Both the position numbers and the translations under genes were made by a program. The notes under the pieces are model-generated. The model was not told the DNA's origin and searched no databases. It saw nothing but the letters and a program-made list of their open reading frames with translations. Below are positions 1 to 8,286 of a stretch of 18,863 nt of DNA, in pieces; position 1 is the stretch's first letter, and each line of letters opens with the position of its first letter. The DNA comes from JBFKAV01 sp041621405 (GTDB lineage Bacteria > Pseudomonadota > Alphaproteobacteria > Rhodobacterales > Rhodobacteraceae): contig JBFKAV010000063.1 in NCBI GenBank assembly GCA_041621405.1, forward strand, positions 1 to 18,863, written 5' to 3'.

Positions 1-85
1 CGCGCGAGACGCGCGCGGCGCGGTCGTGCAGAACTTCGGCTGTGGCGCCCGGCCTGTCGCCGCCCCTGCCAGGCCAAGCGCCGCA

Positions 86-107
86 GCGCCGCGCGTCAGC
101 GCGGCGC
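86..107. repeat. GC-rich hairpin upstream of hrpB
   Basis: A perfect inverted repeat: the 9-bp arm GCGCCGCGC at 86-94 and its complement at 99-107 enclose a 4-nt GTCA loop. It lies in the 228-bp leader before hrpB, which shows no convincing gene on either strand. It could end transcription of a gene outside the window or shape the hrpB leader. No T-tract follows on either side, so a classical intrinsic terminator is not supported. Confidence 0.45.
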
Positions 108-228
108 CGGGCCCAACCCGCGGAGTGGGCCGAAGGCCCGCGACGAGGGGCGGGAGCGCCCCCGCCGCTGCCTCTGCCTCCGCCTCCGGCTCTGGCCAGC
201 GCCCGGCCGAGGCGCCATAACGGCGCCG

Positions 229-2688
229 ATGACCGCGCTGCCGATCGACGCCGCCCTACCCGAGCTCCTCGCCGCGCTCCGCGCCGCGGGCCGCGCCGTG
301 CTTCAAGCGCCGCCCGGCGCCGGCAAGACCACCCGCGTGCCCCTCGCCCTGCTCGAGGCCGGCCTCGCGCCGGGACGCATCGTCATGCTCGAGCCGCGCC
401 GGCTCGCCGCCCGAGCCGCCGCCGAGCGCATGGCGGAGAGCCTCGGCGAAGACGTCGGCCAGACCGTCGGCTACCGGATCCGGGGCGAGTCGAAGCTCTC
501 CCGCGCCACGCAGATCGAGGTGGTCACCGAGGGCATCCTCACCCGGATGCTGCAATCCGACCCCTCGATTGCCGGCATCGGCGCGGTGATCTTCGACGAA
601 TTCCACGAACGCTCGCTCAATGCCGACCTCGGCCTCGCGCTCGCCTGGGAAGTGCGCCAGGCACTGCGCCCCGATCTCGTCCTTCTCGTGATGTCGGCAA
701 CCCTCGACGCCGCGCCCGTGGCGGATCTCCTAGACGCCGCCCCCGTGGTCTCTGCGGAGGGCCGCGCCTTCCCGGTCGAGACCCGCTGGCTCGGCCGCCC
801 GGTGGGCGAAGCGCGGTTCGAGCCGGCGATGGCCGGGCTCATCGCCGCGGCCTGCGAGGAGAGCGAGGGCGGGATCCTCGGCTTCCTTCCCGGCGAGGCC
901 GAGATCCGCCGCACCGAGGCGGCGCTGAAGAACCGACTGCCCCCCGACGCCCGCGTCCTGCCGCTCTATGGCGCCATGGACTTCGCCGCCCAGCGCGCCG
1001 CCATCCAGCCCTCGGCCTCGGGCCGCAAGGTGGTCCTCGCCACCGCGATCGCGGAGACCTCCCTCACGATCGAGGACATCCGCGTCGTGGTCGATGGCGG
1101 CCGCGCCCGCCGGTCGCGCTTCGACCCGGCCTCGGGGATGTCGCGGCTCGTCACCGAGCGCGTCACCCGCGCCGAAGCGGAGCAGCGCCGCGGCCGCGCC
1201 GGCCGGGTCGCGCCCGGGCTCTGCTACCGGCTCTGGACCAAGGGCGAGGAGGGCGCGCTCGCCCCCTTCCCGCCGCCCGAGATCGCCGCCGGCGACCTCA
1301 CCGCCCTGGCCCTCGAGCTCGCGCTCTGGGGCGCCGGCGCGGGCGAGGGGCTCGCCTTCCTGACGCCGCCGAACCCGGCCGCGCTTGCCGAGGCCAGGGC
1401 GCTGCTCGAGGGCCTTGGCGCGCTCGACGCAGGAGGCCGGATCACCGACCACGGCAAGGCGCTCGCCGTGCTGCCCCTGCACCCCCGCCTCGGCCATATG
1501 CTCGCGCAGGCCGGACGCGACGCCGCGACCCTCGCAGCGCTCCTCTCAGACCGCGACCCGATCCGCGGCGCGCCTTCCGATCTCGCGCTGCGGCTCGAGG
1601 CGGTCTCCGACCCGCGCCGCTTCGAGGCCGAGCGCCCCTGGCCGGTCAACCGGGGCGCCGTGGAGCGCATCCGCGCCGAAGCGAGGCGCCTCGCCCACCT
1701 CGCCCCCAAGTCCACGGAGCCGATGGCCCCCGGCGAGATGGCGGCGCTGGCCTATCCCGACCGGATCGGGCTCCGTCGCGAGGGCGAGGCGCCGCGCTAC
1801 GTGCTCTCCGGCGGCAAGGGCGCAGCCCTGCCCGAAGCCGATCCCCTGGCACAGACCCGCCTTGTCGTCGCCACCGACCTCGATGGCGACCCGCGCGAGG
1901 CGCGGATCCGCCAGGCCGTCCCCATCCCCGAGGCCGGCCTCCGCCGCCTCTACGGCGACCGCATCGCCTGGCGCGAGGTCTGCGAATGGTCGCGCCGCGA
2001 GAACCGGGTGCTGGCCCGCCGGCAGGAGCTCTTGGGCGCCCTCGTGCTCGACGACCGCGCCTGGCCAGACGCGCCGCCCGAGGCGATGGCTGGCGCCGCC
2101 GCCGACGGGGTCCGCGCCATGGGGCTGTCGGCACTCGGCTGGTCCGGGGCCGCCCGCCGCCTGCAGGCCCGCGCCGAGCTCCTCCGCGCCCAGGGCGAAG
2201 GCCTGCCCGATCTTTCCGACGATGGGCTGATGGCGAGTCTCGAGGCCTGGCTCGTCCCGCATCTCGGCGCCATCCGCAGCGCCGCCGATCTGAAGGCGCT
2301 CGACCCGCTCGAGCCCCTGCGCCTGTACCTCGGCTGGCAAGCGCTCCAGCGCCTCGACCGGCTCGCCCCGCCGGCCTTCGAGATGCCGCTCGGGCGGAAG
2401 GTGCCGATCGACTATGCCGGCGAGGCACCCGAGATCGCGGTCAGGCTGCAGGAGATGTTCGGCGTCACCGTCCATCCAACCGTCGGCCCGAGGCGCACGC
2501 CCTTGCGGGTGACGCTGCTTTCTCCAGCCGGAAGGCCGGTCCAGACCACCACCGACCTGCCGGGCTTCTGGGCCACGTCCTACGCCGATGTCAGGAAGGA
2601 CATGCGCGGCCGCTACCCCAAGCATCCGTGGCCGGAGGACCCGACGGTGGCGGCGCCGACGCTGAGGGCCAAGCCGCGCGGGGGGTAA
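229..2688 (+). CDS. hrpB: ATP-dependent helicase HrpB
   Basis: A DEAH/RHA-type RNA-helicase-like protein of 819 residues, the usual HrpB length. Visible motifs are Walker A APPGAGKTT (residues 27-35), the DEFH form of motif II (123-126, DEFHERS), motif III SAT (156-158) and motif VI QRRGRAGR (319-326). The C-terminal region ends with the family-typical YPKHPWPEDP segment. These make a superfamily 2 ATPase very secure; the name HrpB rests on the DEFH box, the N-terminal LPIDA...LP pattern and the C-terminal extension. The cellular role of HrpB is poorly defined, and RNA remodelling in the cytoplasm is presumed. The ATG at 229 places Walker A at the expected distance from the N-terminus, although no strong Shine-Dalgarno precedes it. 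It stands alone on the + strand and converges with gnd. Confidence 0.95.
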   Translation: MTALPIDAALPELLAALRAAGRAVLQAPPGAGKTTRVPLALLEAGLAPGRIVMLEPRRLAARAAAERMAESLGEDVGQTVGYRIRGESKLSRATQIEVVTEGILTRMLQSDPSIAGIGAVIFDEFHERSLNADLGLALAWEVRQALRPDLVLLVMSATLDAAPVADLLDAAPVVSAEGRAFPVETRWLGRPVGEARFEPAMAGLIAAACEESEGGILGFLPGEAEIRRTEAALKNRLPPDARVLPLYGAMDFAAQRAAIQPSASGRKVVLATAIAETSLTIEDIRVVVDGGRARRSRFDPASGMSRLVTERVTRAEAEQRRGRAGRVAPGLCYRLWTKGEEGALAPFPPPEIAAGDLTALALELALWGAGAGEGLAFLTPPNPAALAEARALLEGLGALDAGGRITDHGKALAVLPLHPRLGHMLAQAGRDAATLAALLSDRDPIRGAPSDLALRLEAVSDPRRFEAERPWPVNRGAVERIRAEARRLAHLAPKSTEPMAPGEMAALAYPDRIGLRREGEAPRYVLSGGKGAALPEADPLAQTRLVVATDLDGDPREARIRQAVPIPEAGLRRLYGDRIAWREVCEWSRRENRVLARRQELLGALVLDDRAWPDAPPEAMAGAAADGVRAMGLSALGWSGAARRLQARAELLRAQGEGLPDLSDDGLMASLEAWLVPHLGAIRSAADLKALDPLEPLRLYLGWQALQRLDRLAPPAFEMPLGRKVPIDYAGEAPEIAVRLQEMFGVTVHPTVGPRRTPLRVTLLSPAGRPVQTTTDLPGFWATSYADVRKDMRGRYPKHPWPEDPTVAAPTLRAKPRGG

Positions 2689-2730
2689 GCCGGTTTGCGC
2701 TGCCGCAGTAGCGCTTCAAGCGAGCGATGA

Positions 2731-2786
2731 GGTTCGCGCCCGCCCTGGGGGGCGGGTCCGGGCGCGAACCGGGGCTGACGCCCCGG
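2731..2786. terminator. Twin hairpins between convergent hrpB and gnd
   Basis: Two adjacent perfect inverted repeats fill the space between the ends of hrpB and gnd. The first has a 12-bp arm GGTTCGCGCCCG (2731-2742) pairing with 2759-2770 around a G/C-rich loop. The second has the 7-bp arm CCGGGGC (2769-2775) pairing with 2780-2786 around TGAC. They share two bases at 2769-2770, so they cannot both close fully. Their position between two convergent genes suggests a bidirectional terminator, but neither side has a clear T-tract. Confidence 0.6.
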
Positions 2787-2795
2787 AGAACAGGA

Positions 2796-4199
2796 TCAGG
2801 CCTTCCACGGCCCGTGGTGGTTGCCGTCCGCGTCCACCCTCTCGAAGCCATGGGCGCCGAAGAAGTCGCGCTGCGCTTGGATCAGGTTGGTGGTGCCGCG
2901 TTTGGTGCGGAACGTGTCGAAATAGCCCAGCGCGGCGGCAAGCGCAGGCGCGGGGAGCCCGGCCATCGCGGCGGCAGCCACGGTGCGACGCAGCGCGGGA
3001 AGGGTCTCGGCAAGGCGGTCCGTGAAATGCGGGGCGAGCGGCAGGAGACCGTGCGGCACGCCTTCGCGGAAAGCATGGGCGATCTCGTCCAAGAGCCCCG
3101 AGCGGATGATGCAGCCGGCGCGCCAGACCTCGGCCACGGCGGCCAGGTCGAGGCCCCAGCCGAACTCGTCGGAGGCGGCGGCTAGGAGCGTGAAGCCCTG
3201 ACCCAGCGCCAGGATCCGACCCGCGAGCAGCGCCTTCTCGAGGTCGCCCTCGGTCGGGATCGGCCCGTGCACCCGGTCCGGCGCGGGCAGCCGCCCCGCG
3301 CCTTCGGCCCGGGCCTCGGCGGCGGCCGACCAGGCACGGGCGGCAACCGCCGCCTCGGTGATCGTCGCCGGTACCCCGAGCCGCTGCGCCTCGATCACGG
3401 TCCAGCGCCCGGTGCCCTTCTGCCCGGCGCGGTCGGCGATCAGTTCGACCATGGGTTTGCCGGTTCCGGGATCGGTCGCCTGCAGCACCTCGGCGGTGAT
3501 CTCGGTCAGATAGGCGTGAAGCGGCCCCTCGGTCCAGTCGGCGAAGATCTCGCCGATCTCGTCGGCCTTGCGCCCCTCCGAGCGCATCAGCCCGTAGATC
3601 TCGGCGATGAGCTCCATGTCGGCATATTCGATCCCGTTGTGCACGGTCTTGACGAAATGGCCGGCGCCGTCAGGGCCGAGGAGCTTGGCGCAGGGCGCGC
3701 CGGCGAAACGCGCCGCGATCGCCTCAAGCACCTCCGCGACCGCCGCCCAGGCGGCCTGGCTGCCGCCGCCCATCATCGACGGCCCGCGCCGCGCCCCTTC
3801 CTCGCCGCCCGAGACGCCGAGGCCGAGGAAATGAAGCCCCGCGCCCTCGAATTCCGCCGCCCGCCGGCGGGTGTCGTGGAAATCGGCGTTGCCGGCATCG
3901 ACGATCACGTCGCCCTTGGCCAGCAACGGCCGGTAGGCGGCGATCTGCTCGTCCACCGCCGACCCGGCGGGCACCATCAAGAGCACCACGCGCGGAGATC
4001 CCAGCGCCTTGACCAGCGCCTTCGGTGTCTTGGCGCCGGTGAGCCGGTCGGCAAGCGGCCCGGCTTCGGCGAGAAACTCCGGGATGCGCGCGGAGCTGCG
4101 GTTCGTCACCGCCACCGGAAAACCCTTGCCGGCCATGTTCAGCGCCAGGGCCGAGCCCATCGTGCCGAGCCCCACAAGGCTGATCCGCGCCTTCGCCAT
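2796..4199 (-). CDS. gnd: 6-phosphogluconate dehydrogenase, decarboxylating
   Basis: It oxidises and decarboxylates 6-phosphogluconate to ribulose 5-phosphate with NADP, in the cytosolic oxidative pentose phosphate pathway. The protein has 467 residues, the standard long-form length. Residues 10-15 (GLGTMG) form the Rossmann dinucleotide fingerprint. GVSGGEEGA at 128-136 and HFVKTVHNGIEY at 181-192 are the substrate signatures, with K184 and E191 as expected catalytic residues. The C-terminus has the typical AQRDFFGAHGFER segment. The ATG at 4199 is preferred over an upstream in-frame GTG (4211) because GGAGG lies five bases before it. It is 65 bp downstream of the BKACE gene on the same strand, so the two may be co-transcribed, although no metabolic link is evident. 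Confidence 0.96.
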   Translation of the reverse strand: MAKARISLVGLGTMGSALALNMAGKGFPVAVTNRSSARIPEFLAEAGPLADRLTGAKTPKALVKALGSPRVVLLMVPAGSAVDEQIAAYRPLLAKGDVIVDAGNADFHDTRRRAAEFEGAGLHFLGLGVSGGEEGARRGPSMMGGGSQAAWAAVAEVLEAIAARFAGAPCAKLLGPDGAGHFVKTVHNGIEYADMELIAEIYGLMRSEGRKADEIGEIFADWTEGPLHAYLTEITAEVLQATDPGTGKPMVELIADRAGQKGTGRWTVIEAQRLGVPATITEAAVAARAWSAAAEARAEGAGRLPAPDRVHGPIPTEGDLEKALLAGRILALGQGFTLLAAASDEFGWGLDLAAVAEVWRAGCIIRSGLLDEIAHAFREGVPHGLLPLAPHFTDRLAETLPALRRTVAAAAMAGLPAPALAAALGYFDTFRTKRGTTNLIQAQRDFFGAHGFERVDADGNHHGPWKA

Positions 4200-4264
4200 A
4201 ACCGCCTCCACCGATGGTCCATCCGTTCCGGAAGGCTAGCAGCCCAGGCCGCCGGGGCAAGCGT

Positions 4265-4978
4265 TCAACCGGTGCCGAGGCGCGAACGCGCGGCGCGAAC
4301 CATCGCGGCGTTGCCTGAGGCCGGGCGCCCGTCGGGAAGGTGCCAGCCGTCCTCCAGCCCGACCCGGGTATCTAGCCCGAGCCGCGCGGCCAAGTCGATC
4401 ATCGGCCAGAGGCTCGACTGCTCGCCGTGGAGAAGAACCTCGAGCTCGGGTCCTTCGGCCAGCGCCGCGAGGATCGTCTCCGCCTCTTGCGCGGCGCGGG
4501 CGGGGTCGGCCTCCATCTCGACCAGCACCCTCCGCACCTGTCCCGCCTCGGGGATGCCGAGAAGGCGGCGCGCATCCGCCCGGCTCGCGAGGCCCGCCTC
4601 GACGCCCACGCCCTTCGCCAGCATCAGCGCGATGACCTCGTAGGCATCGGGCTCGGCGAGGTTGACGGAGACGTAGTCCGGCAGCACGTCCCAGGCGCGA
4701 AGCTCCGCCTGCCGCGCCCGGCCCCCCGGCGCGATCCAGTCGCCGGTGGAGACGCCGACCGGCATCCCGGGCACGGCAGCGCGGACCGCCCTCAGCGCCG
4801 CCGCGATGTCGCGCGGGGCAAGGCTCTCGTCGCCGTCCGTCCCGCGCGGGTGGATATGCAGCTCGTCCGCGCCTTCCGCCCGGGCCGCCTTCGCCTCGCG
4901 GGCGAGCTCCTCCGGCGTCACCGGCAGGCCGGGCACCGACCCGGGCCGATGGCTGCCGTTTAGGCAGGCCTGCAGCAT
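4265..4978 (-). CDS. BKACE family protein (DUF849, beta-keto acid cleavage enzyme)
   Basis: Members of this family are TIM-barrel, Zn-dependent enzymes that condense a beta-keto acid with acetyl-CoA and cleave it to acetoacetate and a new CoA ester. The founding member acts on 3-keto-5-aminohexanoate in lysine fermentation. The protein of 237 residues starts with the family-typical MLQACLNGSHRPG. It keeps the HxH metal pair H41/H43 in HIHPRG, the LLHGEQSSLWPMI segment (about 182-194) and a likely metal-ligand glutamate E209 in VGLEDG. It is shorter than many BKACE proteins (commonly 270-310 residues). The ATG at 4978 was chosen because a purine-rich GGAAGG precedes it and homology starts there; the upstream extension to 5065 looks non-coding. 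The substrate cannot be inferred, since no lysine-fermentation or carnitine genes are adjacent. Confidence 0.87.
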   Translation of the reverse strand: MLQACLNGSHRPGSVPGLPVTPEELAREAKAARAEGADELHIHPRGTDGDESLAPRDIAAALRAVRAAVPGMPVGVSTGDWIAPGGRARQAELRAWDVLPDYVSVNLAEPDAYEVIALMLAKGVGVEAGLASRADARRLLGIPEAGQVRRVLVEMEADPARAAQEAETILAALAEGPELEVLLHGEQSSLWPMIDLAARLGLDTRVGLEDGWHLPDGRPASGNAAMVRAARSRLGTG

Positions 4979-5213
4979 CGCCTTCCCTCTCCTGCCAGGC
5001 GCGCCCGAAGCCGCGCCCGGCCGGTCGAACCTGGACCCACAAGGCCAATCCGCGCCTTCGCCCAATCACGGCACCTCGCTGGCCGCAAGAGTCGCGGCGG
5101 CGCCGGTGGCCTGCAAAGGCGAAAGCCGACGACGCGGCCGCCTCGCCAGGCTGGCGCGGTGCCTGCATCTGTGCAACCCTTGGCGCCATCCGCCTCACGA
5201 CGGAAGAGCGCCC

Positions 5214-6008
5214 ATGCTGCATCACGTCATCATCGGCGAGGGTGCCCCGTGCTCATCCTCCACGGCGTGCGCCTTGACCACCGGCACATGGTGGAGACCT
5301 GCGAGCCGGTCTTCGCCGATCTGCCCGGATAGCGGCGGATCTACCTGACATGCCAGGCCACGGGCTAAGCGGCCCGGGCGAAGGAACCGACACTCAGGAG
5401 GACCTCTTGAAGGCCGTCCTCGGCTTCGCGACCGAGTGCTTTCCGGGCGAACGCTTCGCGCTGATCGGGCTGCCTCGCGGCAGCTACATCGCGCGCGGCT
5501 TCGCCTTTCTCAGGCCCGACCTTGTCGAGGGCATGGCCCTGATCGTGCCAGGCGGAAGCCCCACAGCGCCGCCAGAACGGCTGCCCGCCCATGTGACGCT
5601 GGCGCCCGATCGGGGGCTCAGGGCCGGGCTGGTCGGGGTCGAGCTCGCGCGCTTCGACGGTCTGGTGGTACAGACGCGCGAGATCATTGAGAAGGCGCGC
5701 CGCACCATCGACCCGGCGATCCCGCTGCACGATGCCGCGATGTTCGCGCGGGTCTGGCGCAGCTTCGACTTCCCCTTCGATCTCGCCGGACCGGAGGCGG
5801 TCTTCGACAAGCCCTGCCTGATCGTCGCGGGCCGGCAGGACTCCTGGTCGGGCTATCTCGACGCGATCGAGGCCCTGCCCGCCTATCCGCGCGCCACGCT
5901 CGTGGTCCTCGACACCGAGGGGCACACCACCTGGCCTGGGAGCGGCCGGACCTGTTCGAGGCGCTGATGCGCGCCTGGCTGCTGCGGCTCGCACCGAGAT
6001 CCGGCTGA
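5214..6008 (+). pseudogene. Decayed alpha/beta hydrolase
   Basis: When read across three single-base losses, this is a recognisable alpha/beta hydrolase of about 264 codons. The start at 5214 has GGAAG upstream. The frame is lost near 5249 (GEGAP-VLILHG), again near 5347 (just before the MPGHGLSGPG segment), and again near 5936 (HTTWP-WERPDLFEAL), after which the original reading ends at a TGA at 6006-6008. A TAG at 5330-5332 stands where the sequence context suggests Trp. The nucleophile elbow reads GLPRG (5467-5481), so the expected serine of GxSxG is proline. The longest intact piece is 5350-5967 (205 residues). Three deletions alone could be assembly error, but the nonsense codon and the lost nucleophile point to real decay. 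The original substrate is unknown. Confidence 0.85.
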
Positions 6009-6125
6009 CGGTGGAGGCGGGCGCCCCGGACGGCGAGATGCCGCAGCCCCTTCCCGCCGGCCGGCTTGGTGCGCCACAAGGAAAAGTGGTAGCCTTCCCA
6101 GGCTTCTCGCCTTGCGGAGACCGCC

Positions 6126-7271
6126 ATGGATGCCTTCAAGCTCACGACCTGGAACATCGAGCATTCCGACAAGCTGGCCGATGCGCTGACCGATGCGAAC
6201 GCCACCAAGCGCGCCCGCGCGGAATTGCGTCGGGGGTCCATCGCCGAGGAGATCACCGCGCTCGACGCCGACATCCTGCTGATCGGCGAGGGGCCGAACG
6301 GCGAGGCCCGCGCGGCCGAGTTCTTTGGCGCCGTCGCCCCCGGCTACCGGCTCGTCACCCGCGGCTCGGCCGACCGCGCCGACTACGGCATGAAGGGCAC
6401 GGACGCGGTCACCGGCCGGCAGTGGCTCTGGTTCCTGATCCGCAACGGCACGCCGATCGAGGGCCGGCTCCTGCACCTCGACCGCTGGAGCGACTTCACC
6501 GAGGCCGCGTCGGGCGGCGCGCACAAGAGGGGGCGCTGGTCGGTGTCCTACCCGCGCTGGCTCGCGCCGAAAGGGAACGCCGCGGAGAAGCTGGAATTCT
6601 CGATCCCGCAGAAGCATTCGCACTGGCGCCATCCGCAGGTGCTCCAGGCCGAGATCGACGGCCACTTCCTCGAGATCATCGGCTGCCACCTCAAGAGCAA
6701 GTTCAACACCCTGCGCGGCGTCGGCGAGCCGGACGACGACGACTTCTTCGAGAACAACAAGAGGCTGGTCGCGGACCTGATCAAGGCACGGGTCAAGATC
6801 ACCACCGAATGCGCTGACATCCGGCACTACATCGAGGCCCGCTTCGCCGAGGACAGCGACGCGGCGATCGTCGTCTGCGGCGATCTCAACGATGGTCCGG
6901 GCAAGGAGCGGATCGAGCGCCGGTTCCTCTACCACGACCTAATCGGCGAGCTGCAGGGCGAGATCTTCTTCGCCCGCGCGTTCCTCAATCACGCGCTGTT
7001 CGACAGCGAGGAGAGCGAGCGCTGGACGGTCGAGTTCCGCGACCGGCTCGACCCCGGGCGCAATCCGCACATCCTGCTCGACCACATATTGTTCAGCCAG
7101 TCGATGACCGGAAGCCATACCGGCGACATGTTCGCGTTCCGCGCCCAGTCCCGCGGCGGGCTGGTCGAACACCAGGTCCATCGCCAGGTCACTTCGACCC
7201 GGCCGTCCCACGCGATGACCAGCGATCACAAGCCGGTGTCGATGACGTTCCGGCGGCCGCCCCCGGCCTGA
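6126..7271 (+). CDS. Endonuclease/exonuclease/phosphatase family protein
   Basis: A protein of 381 residues with the full set of motifs of the metal-dependent EEP fold (DNase I, ExoIII and sphingomyelinase superfamily). TTWNIEH (7-13) carries the Asn, E55 in IGEGP is the metal-binding Glu, GCHLKSKF (186-193) has the catalytic His strand, GDLND (252-256) holds the Asp/Asn pair, and SDHKP (366-370) provides the terminal Asp-His. There is no signal peptide, so it is probably cytoplasmic. The fold predicts phosphodiester or phosphomonoester hydrolysis, but the substrate (nucleic acid, lipid headgroup or small molecule) cannot be told from the motifs. GGAG precedes the ATG. A weak TTGGTG-18-TAGCCT promoter-like pair lies at 6066-6095. 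It converges with argF with only seven bases between the stop codons. Confidence 0.87.
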   Translation: MDAFKLTTWNIEHSDKLADALTDANATKRARAELRRGSIAEEITALDADILLIGEGPNGEARAAEFFGAVAPGYRLVTRGSADRADYGMKGTDAVTGRQWLWFLIRNGTPIEGRLLHLDRWSDFTEAASGGAHKRGRWSVSYPRWLAPKGNAAEKLEFSIPQKHSHWRHPQVLQAEIDGHFLEIIGCHLKSKFNTLRGVGEPDDDDFFENNKRLVADLIKARVKITTECADIRHYIEARFAEDSDAAIVVCGDLNDGPGKERIERRFLYHDLIGELQGEIFFARAFLNHALFDSEESERWTVEFRDRLDPGRNPHILLDHILFSQSMTGSHTGDMFAFRAQSRGGLVEHQVHRQVTSTRPSHAMTSDHKPVSMTFRRPPPA

Positions 7272-7278
7272 GCGCGGC

Positions 7279-8205
7279 TCAGACCCCGAGGCACCACCTC
7301 AGGATCGCCTTCTGCGCGTGCAGCCGGTTCTCGGCCTCGTCGAAGATCACCGAATGCGGCCCGTCCATCACAGCGCTCGTCGCCTCGTCGTCGCGATGCG
7401 CGGGCAGGCAGTGCATGAAGAGCGCGTCGGGCTTCGCCCGCGCCATCAGCGCCTCGTTCACCTGATAGCCGCGGAGCTGGTTGTGGCGGCGCTCGCGCGC
7501 CGATTGCGGGTCGTGCATCGAGACCCAGGTGTCGGTGGCCACGAGATCCGCGCCGGCGACCGCCGTCATCGGATCGCGCTCGATCGTCACCTTCGAGCCC
7601 CGCTTCCGGGCGAACTCGACGAAGCCCGGCTCGGGGTCGAGGGTTTCCGGCCCGGTGAAGGTCAGGTCGAAGCCGAACTGGCCCGCGGCGTGCAGCCACG
7701 AGGCGCAGGTGTTGTTGCCGTCGCCCGACCAGACCACTTTCCTGCCCGCGATCGGGCCGCGGTGCTCCTCGTAGGTCATCACGTCGGCCATGATCTGGCA
7801 GGGATGGCTGCGGTTGGTCAGCCCGTTGATCACCGGCACGGTCGCGTGCTCGGCCATCTCCAGCAGCGTCGCCTCCTCGTAGGTGCGGATCATGATCAGA
7901 TCGACGTAGCGGGAAAGCACGCGGGCGGTGTCGGCGATGGTCTCGCCGTGACCGAGCTGCATCTCGCTGCCCGAAAGCACCATGGTCGCGCCGCCCATCT
8001 GGCGCGCGCCGACGTCGAAGCTGACCCTGGTGCGGGTCGAGGGCTTCTCGAAGATCAGCGCCACCATCCGGCCCTCGAGCGGCCGCTCGTCGTCGGCCTC
8101 GCCCTTGGAGCGGCCGGCGCGGGCCGCCTTCATGGCGAGGGCATTGTCGATCATCGACTTGAGCGCGGCGGGGTCGGTCTTGTGGATGTCGAGGAAGTGG
8201 GTCAT
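7279..8205 (-). CDS. argF: Ornithine carbamoyltransferase
   Basis: It transfers the carbamoyl group from carbamoyl phosphate to ornithine to give citrulline in cytosolic arginine biosynthesis. The protein has 308 residues, a normal length. STRTR (56-60) binds carbamoyl phosphate, HPCQ (134-137) is conserved in the family, GDGNN lies at 161-165, DTWVSM (225-230) contributes to ornithine binding, and HCLPAH (265-270) contains the active-site Cys. The ATG at 8205 has only a modest purine-rich upstream (GAAGAG). It is the last gene of the argD - GNAT - argF series on this strand, 81 bp after the GNAT gene. The biosynthetic rather than catabolic role is inferred from its pairing with argD. Confidence 0.96.
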   Translation of the reverse strand: MTHFLDIHKTDPAALKSMIDNALAMKAARAGRSKGEADDERPLEGRMVALIFEKPSTRTRVSFDVGARQMGGATMVLSGSEMQLGHGETIADTARVLSRYVDLIMIRTYEEATLLEMAEHATVPVINGLTNRSHPCQIMADVMTYEEHRGPIAGRKVVWSGDGNNTCASWLHAAGQFGFDLTFTGPETLDPEPGFVEFARKRGSKVTIERDPMTAVAGADLVATDTWVSMHDPQSARERRHNQLRGYQVNEALMARAKPDALFMHCLPAHRDDEATSAVMDGPHSVIFDEAENRLHAQKAILRWCLGV

Positions 8206-8286
8206 GCGAAACTCTTCTCGGGGGCCGGGGACGGGGGGCTGCCTGCCGCCCGGGACCCCCCGGGGTGATTTGCGAAACGGGGAAGA

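Noticed and set aside
26..220. A 64-codon frame before hrpB
   Set aside because: It is low-complexity Ala/Pro/Ser/Gly sequence without a ribosome binding site or recognisable features.
42..2711. An 889-codon open frame overlapping hrpB in another frame
   Set aside because: The predicted product is almost entirely Arg/Pro/Ala/Gly, typical of a shadow frame in high-GC DNA, and hrpB with all its helicase motifs occupies the same bases.
3267..4643. A 458-codon + strand frame opposite gnd and the BKACE gene
   Set aside because: It is antisense to two genes with intact catalytic motifs and has no recognisable domain.
8232..8262. CGGGGGG/CCCCCCG inverted repeat between the GNAT gene and argF
   Set aside because: The stem is only 7 bp of homopolymer-like G and C with a 17-nt loop and no T-tract; such matches are expected by chance here. 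An attenuator before argF is not supported.
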